DNA of 21,489 nucleotides from Bacteroidales bacterium (GTDB lineage: Bacteria > Bacteroidota > Bacteroidia > Bacteroidales > VadinHA17), in contig JAAZAP010000085.1 in NCBI GenBank assembly GCA_012514255.1, positions 1 to 21,489 of the forward strand. The letters run 5' to 3'. Position 1 is the first letter of the stretch, and every line of letters starts with the position of its first letter. Position numbers and translations under genes: made by a program. The notes under the pieces were generated by a model, which was not told the DNA's origin, did no database searches, and worked only from the letters and a program-made list of their open reading frames with translations. Positions 8,023-14,378 of this stretch are shown here, piece by piece.

Positions 8023-8034
8023 AAAGCAATTGAT

Positions 8035-8481
8035 ATGATGAAAGATCGGATTCAGGCCTTTTTACAGAATGAAAACAAGAGTTACGCCCAATTTGCAGAG
8101 GAAATAGGTGTTCAGGCTTCGGGGATTTCACATATTCTCTCCGGAAGGAACAATCCCAGCCTCGATTTTGTGATTAAGATGCTGCACAGGTATACATCAC
8201 TCTCTGCTGAATGGCTGTTGTTCGGACGGGGTCCGATGTACAGTAGCGTATCCCAGCCCACCCTGTTCGGCGAGGAGATGCCTCAGGGCGTATTAGAGGA
8301 GGAAACAGGAAATGAGCTGACTGGTACCGCAGAGGAAGGTTCGGAGACTTCAGAGAGCTCCGGAATGGCTTTACAGGATGAAACTGCTCACCCTGATTCT
8401 CCTGGTATGAGTACCAGGCGTATTACCAGGATCATAATGTTCTATTCCGACAAAACATTTACCGAATATCTTCCATCCTGA
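8035..8481 (+). CDS. XRE-family helix-turn-helix regulator
   Basis: Small DNA-binding regulator, 148 aa. Residues about 4-62 form a Cro/CI-type HTH: YAQFAEEIGVQASGISHILSGRNNPSLDFVIKML, followed by SAEWLLFGRGPMY, a common end of this domain in Bacteroidota. An acidic, Glu/Ser/Thr-rich linker (about 78-128) leads to a short conserved-looking tail, RRITRIIMFYSDKTFTEYLPS, of the FYxDGTFEEY type that I recall from other small Bacteroidota XRE proteins. ATG at 8035 and 8038 are both possible starts. The upstream TTACA-N2-TGTAA sites, one overlapping its likely -7 element, suggest autoregulation and possibly control of the divergent symporter. The pyrK gene starts 44 bp downstream. Confidence 0.85.
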   Translation: MMKDRIQAFLQNENKSYAQFAEEIGVQASGISHILSGRNNPSLDFVIKMLHRYTSLSAEWLLFGRGPMYSSVSQPTLFGEEMPQGVLEEETGNELTGTAEEGSETSESSGMALQDETAHPDSPGMSTRRITRIIMFYSDKTFTEYLPS

Positions 8482-8525
8482 CAGGATTTCCTCAAATTGT
8501 CTATTTTTGCTGTTAAAGCTGCGAG

Positions 8526-9305
8526 ATGAAAAAGCGGGTTGAAGATCTTACGGTTACTGAGAACAGGATGCTGGCAGAAGGTTTCTTTCTCCTGAAAGTC
8601 CAATCACCGCAGGGATTACCCGAAATAAAACCGGGACAGTTTGTGCAGGCACTGGTGAATGACAGTCCTGCCACCTTTCTCCGCAGACCGCTATCAGTGC
8701 ACGACGTTGATCCATCCTCCGGCATTCTTTCTCTTCTTGTGCAGGTTGCCGGGCCGGGCACTGAAAGACTGTCGCGCCTGGCTCCCGGTGACAGGCTTAA
8801 CATTATCTACCCGCTGGGCAATTCATTCACACTTCCTTCACCAGGCGAGAAGGTGCTGCTCACAGGTGGCGGATGCGGTATGGCCCCTCTTCTCTACCTG
8901 GCCAGAAAAATAAGCGAAGCGGGCATTCAGCCTCACTTTGCCCTGGGTTTCAGGAATCGCTCCAGGATTCTCGAACACGATGAATTCCTGAAACTGGGAC
9001 CGGTGTGGATATCTACAGAGGACGGCTCTCAGGGTCAAAGGGGTTTTGTGACCAACATCCCAGCCTTCGGGGAACAGGTGTGGGACAGGGTCTACTGCTG
9101 CGGTCCTGAACCGATGATGAAGGCAGTGGCTGCCGAATGCAGCCGCAGAAGAATCTTCTGTGAGGTTTCGCTTGAAAACCTCATGGCTTGCGGAATGGGA
9201 ATATGCCTTTGCTGTATCGTGCCAACAACCTCCGGAAACCTCTGTTCATGTACTGATGGCCCGGTATTCAATATAAACCAACTGAAATGGCAGACCTCAG
9301 CATAA
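8526..9305 (+). CDS. pyrK: Dihydroorotate dehydrogenase B, electron transfer subunit
   Basis: PyrK, the FAD/[2Fe-2S] subunit that passes electrons from the class 1B dihydroorotate dehydrogenase to NAD+ in pyrimidine synthesis. The 259-aa protein has the ferredoxin-reductase layout: FAD-binding [10 protein letters not shown] near residues 56-65, flavin motif [10 protein letters not shown] near 76-85, NAD-binding [17 protein letters not shown] near 112-128 and CCGPEPMM near 194-201. The cluster ligands lie in [10 protein letters not shown] near 221-230 with the fourth Cys in CSCTDGPVF near 241-245. The 3' end overlaps pyrD by 19 bp, so the two are translated together. The stop is read in a different frame from the pyrD start at 9287. 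Confidence 0.93.
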   Translation: MKKRVEDLTVTENRMLAEGFFLLKVQSPQGLPEIKPGQFVQALVNDSPATFLRRPLSVHDVDPSSGILSLLVQVAGPGTERLSRLAPGDRLNIIYPLGNSFTLPSPGEKVLLTGGGCGMAPLLYLARKISEAGIQPHFALGFRNRSRILEHDEFLKLGPVWISTEDGSQGQRGFVTNIPAFGEQVWDRVYCCGPEPMMKAVAAECSRRRIFCEVSLENLMACGMGICLCCIVPTTSGNLCSCTDGPVFNINQLKWQTSA

Positions 9306-10201
9306 GAATAGGATCGCTGGAGATGCGTAATCCAGTCATGCTTGCCTCCGGGACATGCGGTTACGGGGCCGAACTGGATGATTTCTTCGATCTCTCTGAA
9401 CTGGGTGCAATTATTGTAAAGGGAACAACCCTTGAGCCCAGGGAAGGCAATGACTACCCGCGAATGGCTGAAACAGCCTCAGGAATGCTCAATGCAGTAG
9501 GCTTGCAGAATAAGGGCATAGATTATTTCGAAAGAAACATATATCCCCACCTTGCTGAATATGATACAAACATAATTGTCAACGTAAATGGCAATACCAT
9601 TGAGGATTATGTTGAACTCTCCGGGCGGATTCAGAAACTCAATGCAATTCCGGCCATTGAACTAAATATCTCATGCCCCAACGTGAAGAAAGGAGGGATG
9701 ATCTTCGGGACTAACCCCGCCTCGGCCAGGGAGGTCATTTCAGCAGTGCGCAAAGTCTACAGCAAGACCCTTATTGTGAAACTTTCACCCAATGTGACGG
9801 ATATTACTGAGTTTGCCCGTATCTCTGAGGAGGAGGGAGCTGAAGCAGTCTCCCTGATCAATACACTGCTGGGTATGGCTGTAGATGTGACAACCATGAA
9901 ACCAAAGCTTTCAACCATTACTGGCGGACTGTCGGGACCGGCAGTCAAACCTGTGGCCCTCAGGATGGTATGGCAGGTGGCCCGGGCTGTCAGTATACCC
10001 GTGATCGGCCTGGGAGGAATCATGAATGCCGGTGATGCCCTCGAATTCATTATGGCAGGGGCTACAGCCATCCAGGTGGGTACAGCATCATTCATTGAAC
10101 CACGTACGGGCATAGAAGTGAAAAACGGTATTGAAAAATTCCTTGTTGAAAAAAATCTTGATTCAGTCGGAAGAATTACTGGTATAATTAATAGGATATA
10201 A
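9287..10201 (+). CDS. pyrD: Dihydroorotate dehydrogenase (NAD+), catalytic subunit, class 1B
   Basis: FMN-containing PyrD of class 1B, oxidising dihydroorotate to orotate in the fourth step of pyrimidine synthesis. The 304-aa protein starts with [15 protein letters not shown] near residues 13-27 and has [14 protein letters not shown] near 42-55, [10 protein letters not shown] near 68-77, the catalytic-cysteine segment [13 protein letters not shown] near 125-137, [12 protein letters not shown] near 162-173, [11 protein letters not shown] near 210-220 and the FMN phosphate site [20 protein letters not shown] near 239-258. Catalytic Cys (not Ser) and the adjacent pyrK establish class 1B. The gene overlaps pyrK by 19 bp and is followed 71 bp later by an Lrp-type regulator. 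Confidence 0.95.
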   Translation: MADLSIRIGSLEMRNPVMLASGTCGYGAELDDFFDLSELGAIIVKGTTLEPREGNDYPRMAETASGMLNAVGLQNKGIDYFERNIYPHLAEYDTNIIVNVNGNTIEDYVELSGRIQKLNAIPAIELNISCPNVKKGGMIFGTNPASAREVISAVRKVYSKTLIVKLSPNVTDITEFARISEEEGAEAVSLINTLLGMAVDVTTMKPKLSTITGGLSGPAVKPVALRMVWQVARAVSIPVIGLGGIMNAGDALEFIMAGATAIQVGTASFIEPRTGIEVKNGIEKFLVEKNLDSVGRITGIINRI

Positions 10202-10214
10202 ATTCAATTTGCTT

Positions 10215-10222
10215 TAAATTTG
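10215..10222 (+). promoter_or_regulatory. Possible -7 element (TAAATTTG) of the Lrp gene
   Basis: TAAATTTG matches the Bacteroidota -7 consensus TAnnTTTG, 50 bp before the Lrp start codon. No matching -33 TTTG is found 19-20 bp upstream, so the call is tentative. Confidence 0.3.
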
Positions 10223-10272
10223 TAACATTAAAGGCGGAATTGTATTCATTGACTAAATTATAGAAAGTAATC

Positions 10273-10743
10273 ATGGCAGAAAATTTGCAAATTGACAATC
10301 TGGACAGAAAGATTCTGGACATTATAACAAAGAATGCGAGGATCCCGTATCTGGAGGTTGCACGCGACTGCAACGTGTCAGGTGCGGCTATCCATCAGAG
10401 GGTCCAGAGACTGATCCGGCTGGGTGTAATAAAGGGATCTGAGTTTAAGGTCGATCCTATTCTTGTAGGATTCAGGACCTGCGCATACATTGGCCTCTAT
10501 CTCGACAATCCCGGTAAATACAGGGAGGCAATCAATAAACTGAAGGACATTCCTGAAGTCATTGAGTGTCACTACACAACCGGTAACTACTCTCTCTTTA
10601 TCAAGGTCTATACTCATGACAATGAGCATCTGCGTGAGGTGCTGACAGAAAAGATTCAGTCCATCACAGGCATTATGCGGACTGAAACCCTGATCTCTCT
10701 CGAGGAGTCGATCAGCAGACAGATACCGGTTCTGTCGAAGTAA
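10273..10743 (+). CDS. Lrp/AsnC-family transcriptional regulator
   Basis: Feast/famine-type regulator of 156 aa, the normal size. Residues about 8-60 form the winged HTH: LDRKILDIITKNARIPYLEVARDCNVSGAAIHQRVQRLIRLGVIKG. The C-terminal RAM domain follows: VGFRTCAYIGLYLDNPGKY near 70-88, IPEVIECHYTTGNYSLFIKVYTHD near 96-118 and a last segment ending in TLISLEESISRQIPVL. The RAM domain usually binds an amino acid and drives oligomerisation. The ligand and regulon are not predictable; pyrKD upstream are in the same direction but a 71-bp gap holding a -7-like box suggests its own promoter. A strong terminator follows. Confidence 0.9.
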   Translation: MAENLQIDNLDRKILDIITKNARIPYLEVARDCNVSGAAIHQRVQRLIRLGVIKGSEFKVDPILVGFRTCAYIGLYLDNPGKYREAINKLKDIPEVIECHYTTGNYSLFIKVYTHDNEHLREVLTEKIQSITGIMRTETLISLEESISRQIPVLSK

Positions 10744-10767
10744 CAGATGCCCAGTCTCAATAAACAT

Positions 10768-10797
10768 AAGGTTGTCCGCCAGGATAGCCTTTTTTTT
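10768..10797 (+). terminator. Rho-independent terminator after the Lrp gene
   Basis: AAGGTTGTCC pairs with GGATAGCCTT over 10 bp (two G-U pairs) around a GCCA loop, followed by eight T residues (10790-10797). It lies 25 bp after the Lrp stop codon. Confidence 0.88.
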
Positions 10798-10824
10798 ATG
10801 CTTGCAGGCTGTTACAATGCTTTA

Positions 10825-10837
10825 TGCGCTAAGCGCA
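10825..10837. repeat. Perfect inverted repeat TGCGCTAAGCGCA
   Basis: Six-base arms (TGCGCT/AGCGCA) around a single A. It sits between the Lrp terminator and the 50-bp tandem repeats. There is no T tract, so it is more likely a protein site or repeat fragment than a terminator. Confidence 0.5.
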
Positions 10838-10840
10838 ATG

Positions 10841-11017
10841 GATTCCCGCAGGGGATAAAGAATTGTAGCACAGGTAGCAGATAATGGTGTATTCCCCGTA
10901 GGGGATTAAGAATTGTAACACAGGTAACAGATAACGGTGTATTCCCCGCAGGGGATTAAGAATTGTAGCACAGGTAACAGATAATCGTGTATTCCCCGTA
11001 GGGGATTAAGAATTGTA
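10841..11017. repeat. 50-bp tandem repeat, about 3.5 copies
   Basis: Copies begin at 10841, 10891, 10941 and 10991 with a period of exactly 50 bp; the last stops after about 27 bp where the tRNA terminator begins. Each full copy has a hairpin core, TCCCC-GTA/GCA-GGGGA, followed by TTAAGAATTGTA and a CACAGGTAACAGATAA segment. Differences between copies are scattered point changes (GTA/GCA, AGCACAGG/AACACAGG), with the first copy most diverged. The whole unit is conserved, so it is a tandem repeat, not a CRISPR array. No reading frame is evident. Confidence 0.9.
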
Positions 11018-11019
11018 TA

Positions 11020-11043
11020 AGAAAAAGCAGCCTTCCGGCTGCC
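11020..11043 (-). terminator. Rho-independent terminator of tRNA-Lys
   Basis: Read on the minus strand, GCAGCC-GGAA-GGCTGC forms a 6-bp GC-rich stem with a GNRA-type tetraloop followed by TTTTTC. The stem begins about 5 nt after the tRNA 3' end. The T-side borders the truncated last copy of the 50-bp repeat. Confidence 0.88.
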
Positions 11044-11047
11044 TCCG

Positions 11048-11120
11048 TGATCCAGCTGGGGCTCGAACCCAGGACCCCATCCTTAAAAGGGATGTGCTCT
11101 ACCAGCTGAGCTACTGAATC
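11048..11120 (-). tRNA. tRNA-Lys (anticodon UUU)
   Basis: A 73-nt cloverleaf folds on the minus strand: acceptor GATTCAG pairs with CTGGATC (one T-G pair), D arm GCTC-AGCTGGTA-GAGC, anticodon stem CATCC/GGATG with loop CTTTTAA giving anticodon TTT, and T arm CTGGG-TTCGAGC-CCCAG. The discriminator is A. The 3' CCA is not encoded (ACGG follows), so it must be added by nucleotidyltransferase. A matching promoter and terminator flank it. Confidence 0.96.
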
Positions 11121-11140
11121 TGTCCTTTTTTTTGAGAGTG

Positions 11141-11171
11141 CAAATGTAGAGCAAAAAATTTTGCCATCAAA
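11141..11171 (-). promoter_or_regulatory. Bacteroidota-type promoter of tRNA-Lys
   Basis: On the minus strand TTTG (11171-11168), a 19-bp spacer, then TACATTTG (11148-11141) match the primary-sigma consensus TTTG-N19-TAnnTTTG. The -7 box ends 21 bp before the tRNA 5' end, leaving a short leader. This is one of the strongest phylum indicators in the window. Confidence 0.8.
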
Positions 11172-11266
11172 AAAAAATCCTCACTTTTACCGAAATTATC
11201 AAAAAAACATTCCCTGGTGGCAGCAGCACCAAAATCTCATTATATTTATCGTCCATCTGAGAGCAA

Positions 11267-12088
11267 ATGAGACGCAATATTTTCCAGGATAAAGTAGTGA
11301 TTGTGACCGGGGCATCCTCGGGAATCGGCAGAGCAACTGCCCTTGAATTTGCGCGACAAGGAAGCAAGGTGGTTATCGCAGCACGCAATGCAGAACGTCT
11401 CTCTTCCCTGGAACAGGAGATCACCACTATGGGCAAAGAGACATTGGTTTGTATTACTGACGTCTCAAAGGAGGAAGATTGCCGCAGACTTGTTGATAAA
11501 ACTGTGGAACGGTTTGGCACCATTCATATCCTTGTCAATAATGCAGGCATATCAATGAGAGCTTTATTTGATGATGTAGAAATGTCAGTATTAAAGCGTC
11601 TTATGGATGTCAATTTCTGGGGCACAGTCTATTGTACCAAGTATGCCCTGCCGTACCTCGTGTCAAACAGGGGATCAATTGTGGGTGTCTCATCCACGGC
11701 AGGATTTCATGGACTTCCCGGCCGCACCGGTTATTCCGCCTCCAAATTCGCCATGCATGGTTTCCTGGAGACAGTAAGGATAGAGAACCTTAAGGAGAAG
11801 CTGCATGTCATGATCATCGCTCCGGGTTTCACGACATCAGAAGTACGAAAGCATGCGCTGCTCGCCGATGGCACGGAGCAGGGTAACTCACCCAGATCCG
11901 AGAAGAAACTTATGTCTGCTGAACATGTGGCGCGTTGGATACTCCAGGGCATACGTAAGAAGAAGAGAAACAAGATCATGACCTGGGCGGGCCGTTTTAC
12001 AGCACTGCTTCAGAGAGTCGTTCCCGCATTGGTAGATTATGCTTATTATCTCGAGATGAAGAGGGAACCCGATTCACCGCTTAAGTAA
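11267..12088 (+). CDS. Short-chain dehydrogenase/reductase (SDR)
   Basis: Classical SDR oxidoreductase of 273 aa. Motifs: VVIVTGASSGIGRATALEFA near residues 10-29, DVSKEED near 66, HILVNNAGIS near 86-95, catalytic Ser in GVSSTAGFHG near 144 and YSASKFAMHG near 157. The region IIAPGFTTSEVRKHALLADG resembles the DHRS7-like subgroup. A basic stretch KKKRNKIMTW near 230 and a hydrophobic C-terminal helix (FTALLQRVVPALVDYAYYL) suggest possible peripheral membrane contact, which is inference. Lipid or steroid-like carbonyl substrates are possible but unproven. The relA-type gene starts 5 bp after its stop, so the two are almost certainly co-transcribed. Confidence 0.87.
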   Translation: MRRNIFQDKVVIVTGASSGIGRATALEFARQGSKVVIAARNAERLSSLEQEITTMGKETLVCITDVSKEEDCRRLVDKTVERFGTIHILVNNAGISMRALFDDVEMSVLKRLMDVNFWGTVYCTKYALPYLVSNRGSIVGVSSTAGFHGLPGRTGYSASKFAMHGFLETVRIENLKEKLHVMIIAPGFTTSEVRKHALLADGTEQGNSPRSEKKLMSAEHVARWILQGIRKKKRNKIMTWAGRFTALLQRVVPALVDYAYYLEMKREPDSPLK

Positions 12089-12093
12089 ACACC

Positions 12094-14268
12094 ATGGCTG
12101 AACTGGCAGCACAGATCCGCAGCAGGCAGAACCTGGTGCTAAAGGCACTGCCTCCTCCTGTCTCCAGGGAAGACAGGAAGATGCTCAGCACCGCCGTTGA
12201 CATCGCACGGGCATACTATCCGGCTGAGACCAAATACCTTGGCGAACCGTTGCCACTCTATTACCTCGAACTGGCAAGAGTAACTGCTGCAGATATCGGA
12301 CTGGGTCTCTCAGCCGTCATAAGCGCCCTGCTCTCCGGCATCAGCGAAGAATCTGATTCCTGGGAAAAGATTGATGATCTTGGAGATAAATCTGTCAGAG
12401 AGGTTGTAAGGGGTCTCTCCCGCGTTACAGCCCTGAAGGGAAGAGATTTCACAGGACAGGCTGAGAATTTTCGCAAGCTTCTTCTTTCCCTGGCTGACGA
12501 TGGGAGAGTTATACTGATTGCTCTTGCGGAGCGACTCCTTATAATGCGGCGTCTCGACCGGCTGCCGGAGAAGGAGCGTCTCCCCCTGGCTTCAGAAACT
12601 TACTTCCTCTTCGCTCCTCTGGCTCACCGGCTGGGCTACTATAATATCAAGTCAGAAATGGAAGACCTGGCAATGCGATTGATGGAGCCGGCCGAATACA
12701 ATGACATTGAGGCGCGACTGAAGCAGACTACCACCTCAAGAAACAGGTTGATAAGAGAGTTCTCCGGACCGGTGATGGAAAAACTCGATGCCATGGGCAT
12801 CCGATACAAGCTCAAAAGCCGCACCAAATCAATCCATTCCATATGGCAGAAAATGCAACGGCAGGGAGTAGCCTTCGAAGAGGTCTTCGATATCTTCGCC
12901 ATAAGGATAATCATTGATACTGATCCTGCCCACGAGAAGTCGTCTTGCTGGCAGGTCTACTCCGTGGTGACCGATCTCTACCAGCCTGATCCGAGCAGGA
13001 TGCGCGACTGGATATCTGTGCCAAAAACGAACGGATATGAATCGCTCCACACCACTGTGGTAACACCTGCAGGCAAATGGGTGGAGGTGCAGATCCGCAC
13101 AACACGTATGGATGAGATTGCCGAAAAAGGCCTGGCTGCACATTTTCGCTACAAGGGCGTCAAGGGTGAAGGCGGCCTGGATGCCTGGATGGCACAGATG
13201 CGCGACGTACTTGGAACATCGGAAAAGGAGGGAAGCGAGTTTCTTGGAGATATCCGCCCGGGCCTCTATGCCGACGAAGTCTTCGTCTTTACACCCAGGG
13301 GAGAGGTGAGGCAGCTGCCCGTGGGCGCCACACTGCTCGATTTTGCCTTTGACATCCATACAGAGGTTGGTTCCAAATGCACGGGAGGGAAGGTAAACGG
13401 ACGAAATGTACAGCTCAAACATGTGCTGCAGAACGGTGACCATGTGTCAGTCATCACTTCCTCCAGGCAAAGTCCGAAACGCGACTGGCTGTCGTTTGTA
13501 GTGACCAACAAGGCCAGGACAAAGATCAAACAGGCTCTTAACGAGGAAAAATTCCGGCTTGCAGCCGAAGGGAAAGAGATGCTTACCCGGAGAATGAAAA
13601 ACTGGAAAATTCCCTATGGAGATGCCACCGTGGTAAAACTGCTTACGGAATACGGATTCAAAACCTCTCAGGATCTCTATTTCAGTATCGCTATCGGTGA
13701 GATAGACCTGCTCCAGGTAAAAAAGGTTCTTATCAGGAGCGATGAACAGCCAGGGGAGAGCCTCGCCAGGACACCGGAAATACAGGTCCAGGAAGATGTA
13801 ACTGTGAGCGGAGGGGATTATCTTGTTATAGATGAGAGGGTTGAAGGACTGGACTACAAACTGGCCAAATGCTGTAATCCTGTCTTTGGCGACAGGATCT
13901 TCGGATTCGTGACAGTGCTTGAGGGAATCAAGATTCACCGTGTAACCTGTCCCAATGCTGACTTCATGATATCCAACTTCCCATACAGGATGGTGAGAGC
14001 GCGATGGACAAGGCTCGACTCCTCGAGAGGTTTTCTCTCTTCCGTGCGGATTACGGGAGTGGAGAACCTTGGAATAGTTGCGAGAATCTCTGAGATAGTG
14101 TCTGAATACCGGGGAGTGGCAGTCAAAAACTTCAATTACTCTATGAATAACGGTCTCTTTGAAGGAAGAATAGAACTGCTCGTTCCGAATATAAACGTTC
14201 TGTACAGTATCATAAAGAAAATTCAATCAGTCAAGGGCATTACCCGGGTCACCAGGGTGGATAGCTAG
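12094..14268 (+). CDS. relA: RelA/SpoT homologue with inactivated hydrolase domain, probable (p)ppGpp synthetase
   Basis: Long RSH protein, 724 aa, acting in the stringent response. Domain order: degenerate HD domain (about 25-200), synthetase (about 220-350), TGS (DEVFVFTPRGEVRQLPVGAT, about 392-455), Zn-finger-like segment (KCCNPVFGDRIFGF ... HRVTCPN, about 593-628) and ACT (from about 650). In the HD domain the metal-ligand positions are changed: the His of GEPxxxHP is Tyr56, the HD pair is Ser81-Gly82, and LADRLHNMR reads LAERLLIMR (residues 144-152), so ppGpp hydrolysis should be lost. The synthetase keeps MRDWISVPKTNGYESLHTTV and EVQIRT. It is therefore probably synthetase-only, with a separate bifunctional RSH expected elsewhere. 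Co-transcribed with the upstream SDR. Confidence 0.9.
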   Translation: MAELAAQIRSRQNLVLKALPPPVSREDRKMLSTAVDIARAYYPAETKYLGEPLPLYYLELARVTAADIGLGLSAVISALLSGISEESDSWEKIDDLGDKSVREVVRGLSRVTALKGRDFTGQAENFRKLLLSLADDGRVILIALAERLLIMRRLDRLPEKERLPLASETYFLFAPLAHRLGYYNIKSEMEDLAMRLMEPAEYNDIEARLKQTTTSRNRLIREFSGPVMEKLDAMGIRYKLKSRTKSIHSIWQKMQRQGVAFEEVFDIFAIRIIIDTDPAHEKSSCWQVYSVVTDLYQPDPSRMRDWISVPKTNGYESLHTTVVTPAGKWVEVQIRTTRMDEIAEKGLAAHFRYKGVKGEGGLDAWMAQMRDVLGTSEKEGSEFLGDIRPGLYADEVFVFTPRGEVRQLPVGATLLDFAFDIHTEVGSKCTGGKVNGRNVQLKHVLQNGDHVSVITSSRQSPKRDWLSFVVTNKARTKIKQALNEEKFRLAAEGKEMLTRRMKNWKIPYGDATVVKLLTEYGFKTSQDLYFSIAIGEIDLLQVKKVLIRSDEQPGESLARTPEIQVQEDVTVSGGDYLVIDERVEGLDYKLAKCCNPVFGDRIFGFVTVLEGIKIHRVTCPNADFMISNFPYRMVRARWTRLDSSRGFLSSVRITGVENLGIVARISEIVSEYRGVAVKNFNYSMNNGLFEGRIELLVPNINVLYSIIKKIQSVKGITRVTRVDS

Positions 14269-14271
14269 GCT

Positions 14272-14377
14272 CAGTCGGCAGTCAGCAGTTGGCAGTCAGC
14301 AGTAGTGAAGGCGATGATAATCTTACTGTTACTTGTTGCATTGCCAACACTAATGTCTCTTGCCTCTTGCCTGACTG
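14272..14377. repeat. Heptad-armed repeat, locus B
   Basis: Starting 3 bp after the relA stop, five contiguous 7-bp units occupy 14272-14306: CAGTCGG, CAGTCAG, CAGTTGG, CAGTCAG, CAGTAGT. The right arm (14356-14377) has complementary-type units TCTTGCC twice, then TGACTG. The interior carries CATTGCCAACACTAATG at 14339-14355, which recurs exactly at 18999-19015. The element separates convergent relA and dnaE. Confidence 0.75.
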
Positions 14378-14378
14378 A

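Larger units (their letters stand above)
7404..8034. other. AT-rich divergent regulatory region
   Basis: No credible coding sequence is seen in these 631 bp, which are clearly more AT-rich than the surrounding genes. The region separates the symporter (leftward) from an XRE regulator (rightward). It holds four TTACA-N2-TGTAA palindromes listed separately, extra TGTAA half-sites at 7690-7694, 7698-7702 and 7978-7982, and AT-rich palindromic stretches around 7733-7765 (for example ATACATTGTAT). It may also hide a small RNA, but no terminator hairpin with a T tract was seen. Confidence 0.7.

Noticed and set aside
8035..8481. Antitoxin of a toxin-antitoxin pair
   Set aside because: There is no small adjacent partner gene: upstream is a 631-bp gap and downstream is pyrK.
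10841..11017. CRISPR array
   Set aside because: The whole 50-bp unit is conserved between copies, so there are no unique spacers, and no cas genes lie nearby.
11048..11120. tRNA-Lys as an integration site of a mobile element
   Set aside because: No integrase gene and no duplicated tRNA 3' end were seen in the window; the neighbouring repeat is unrelated to the tRNA sequence.
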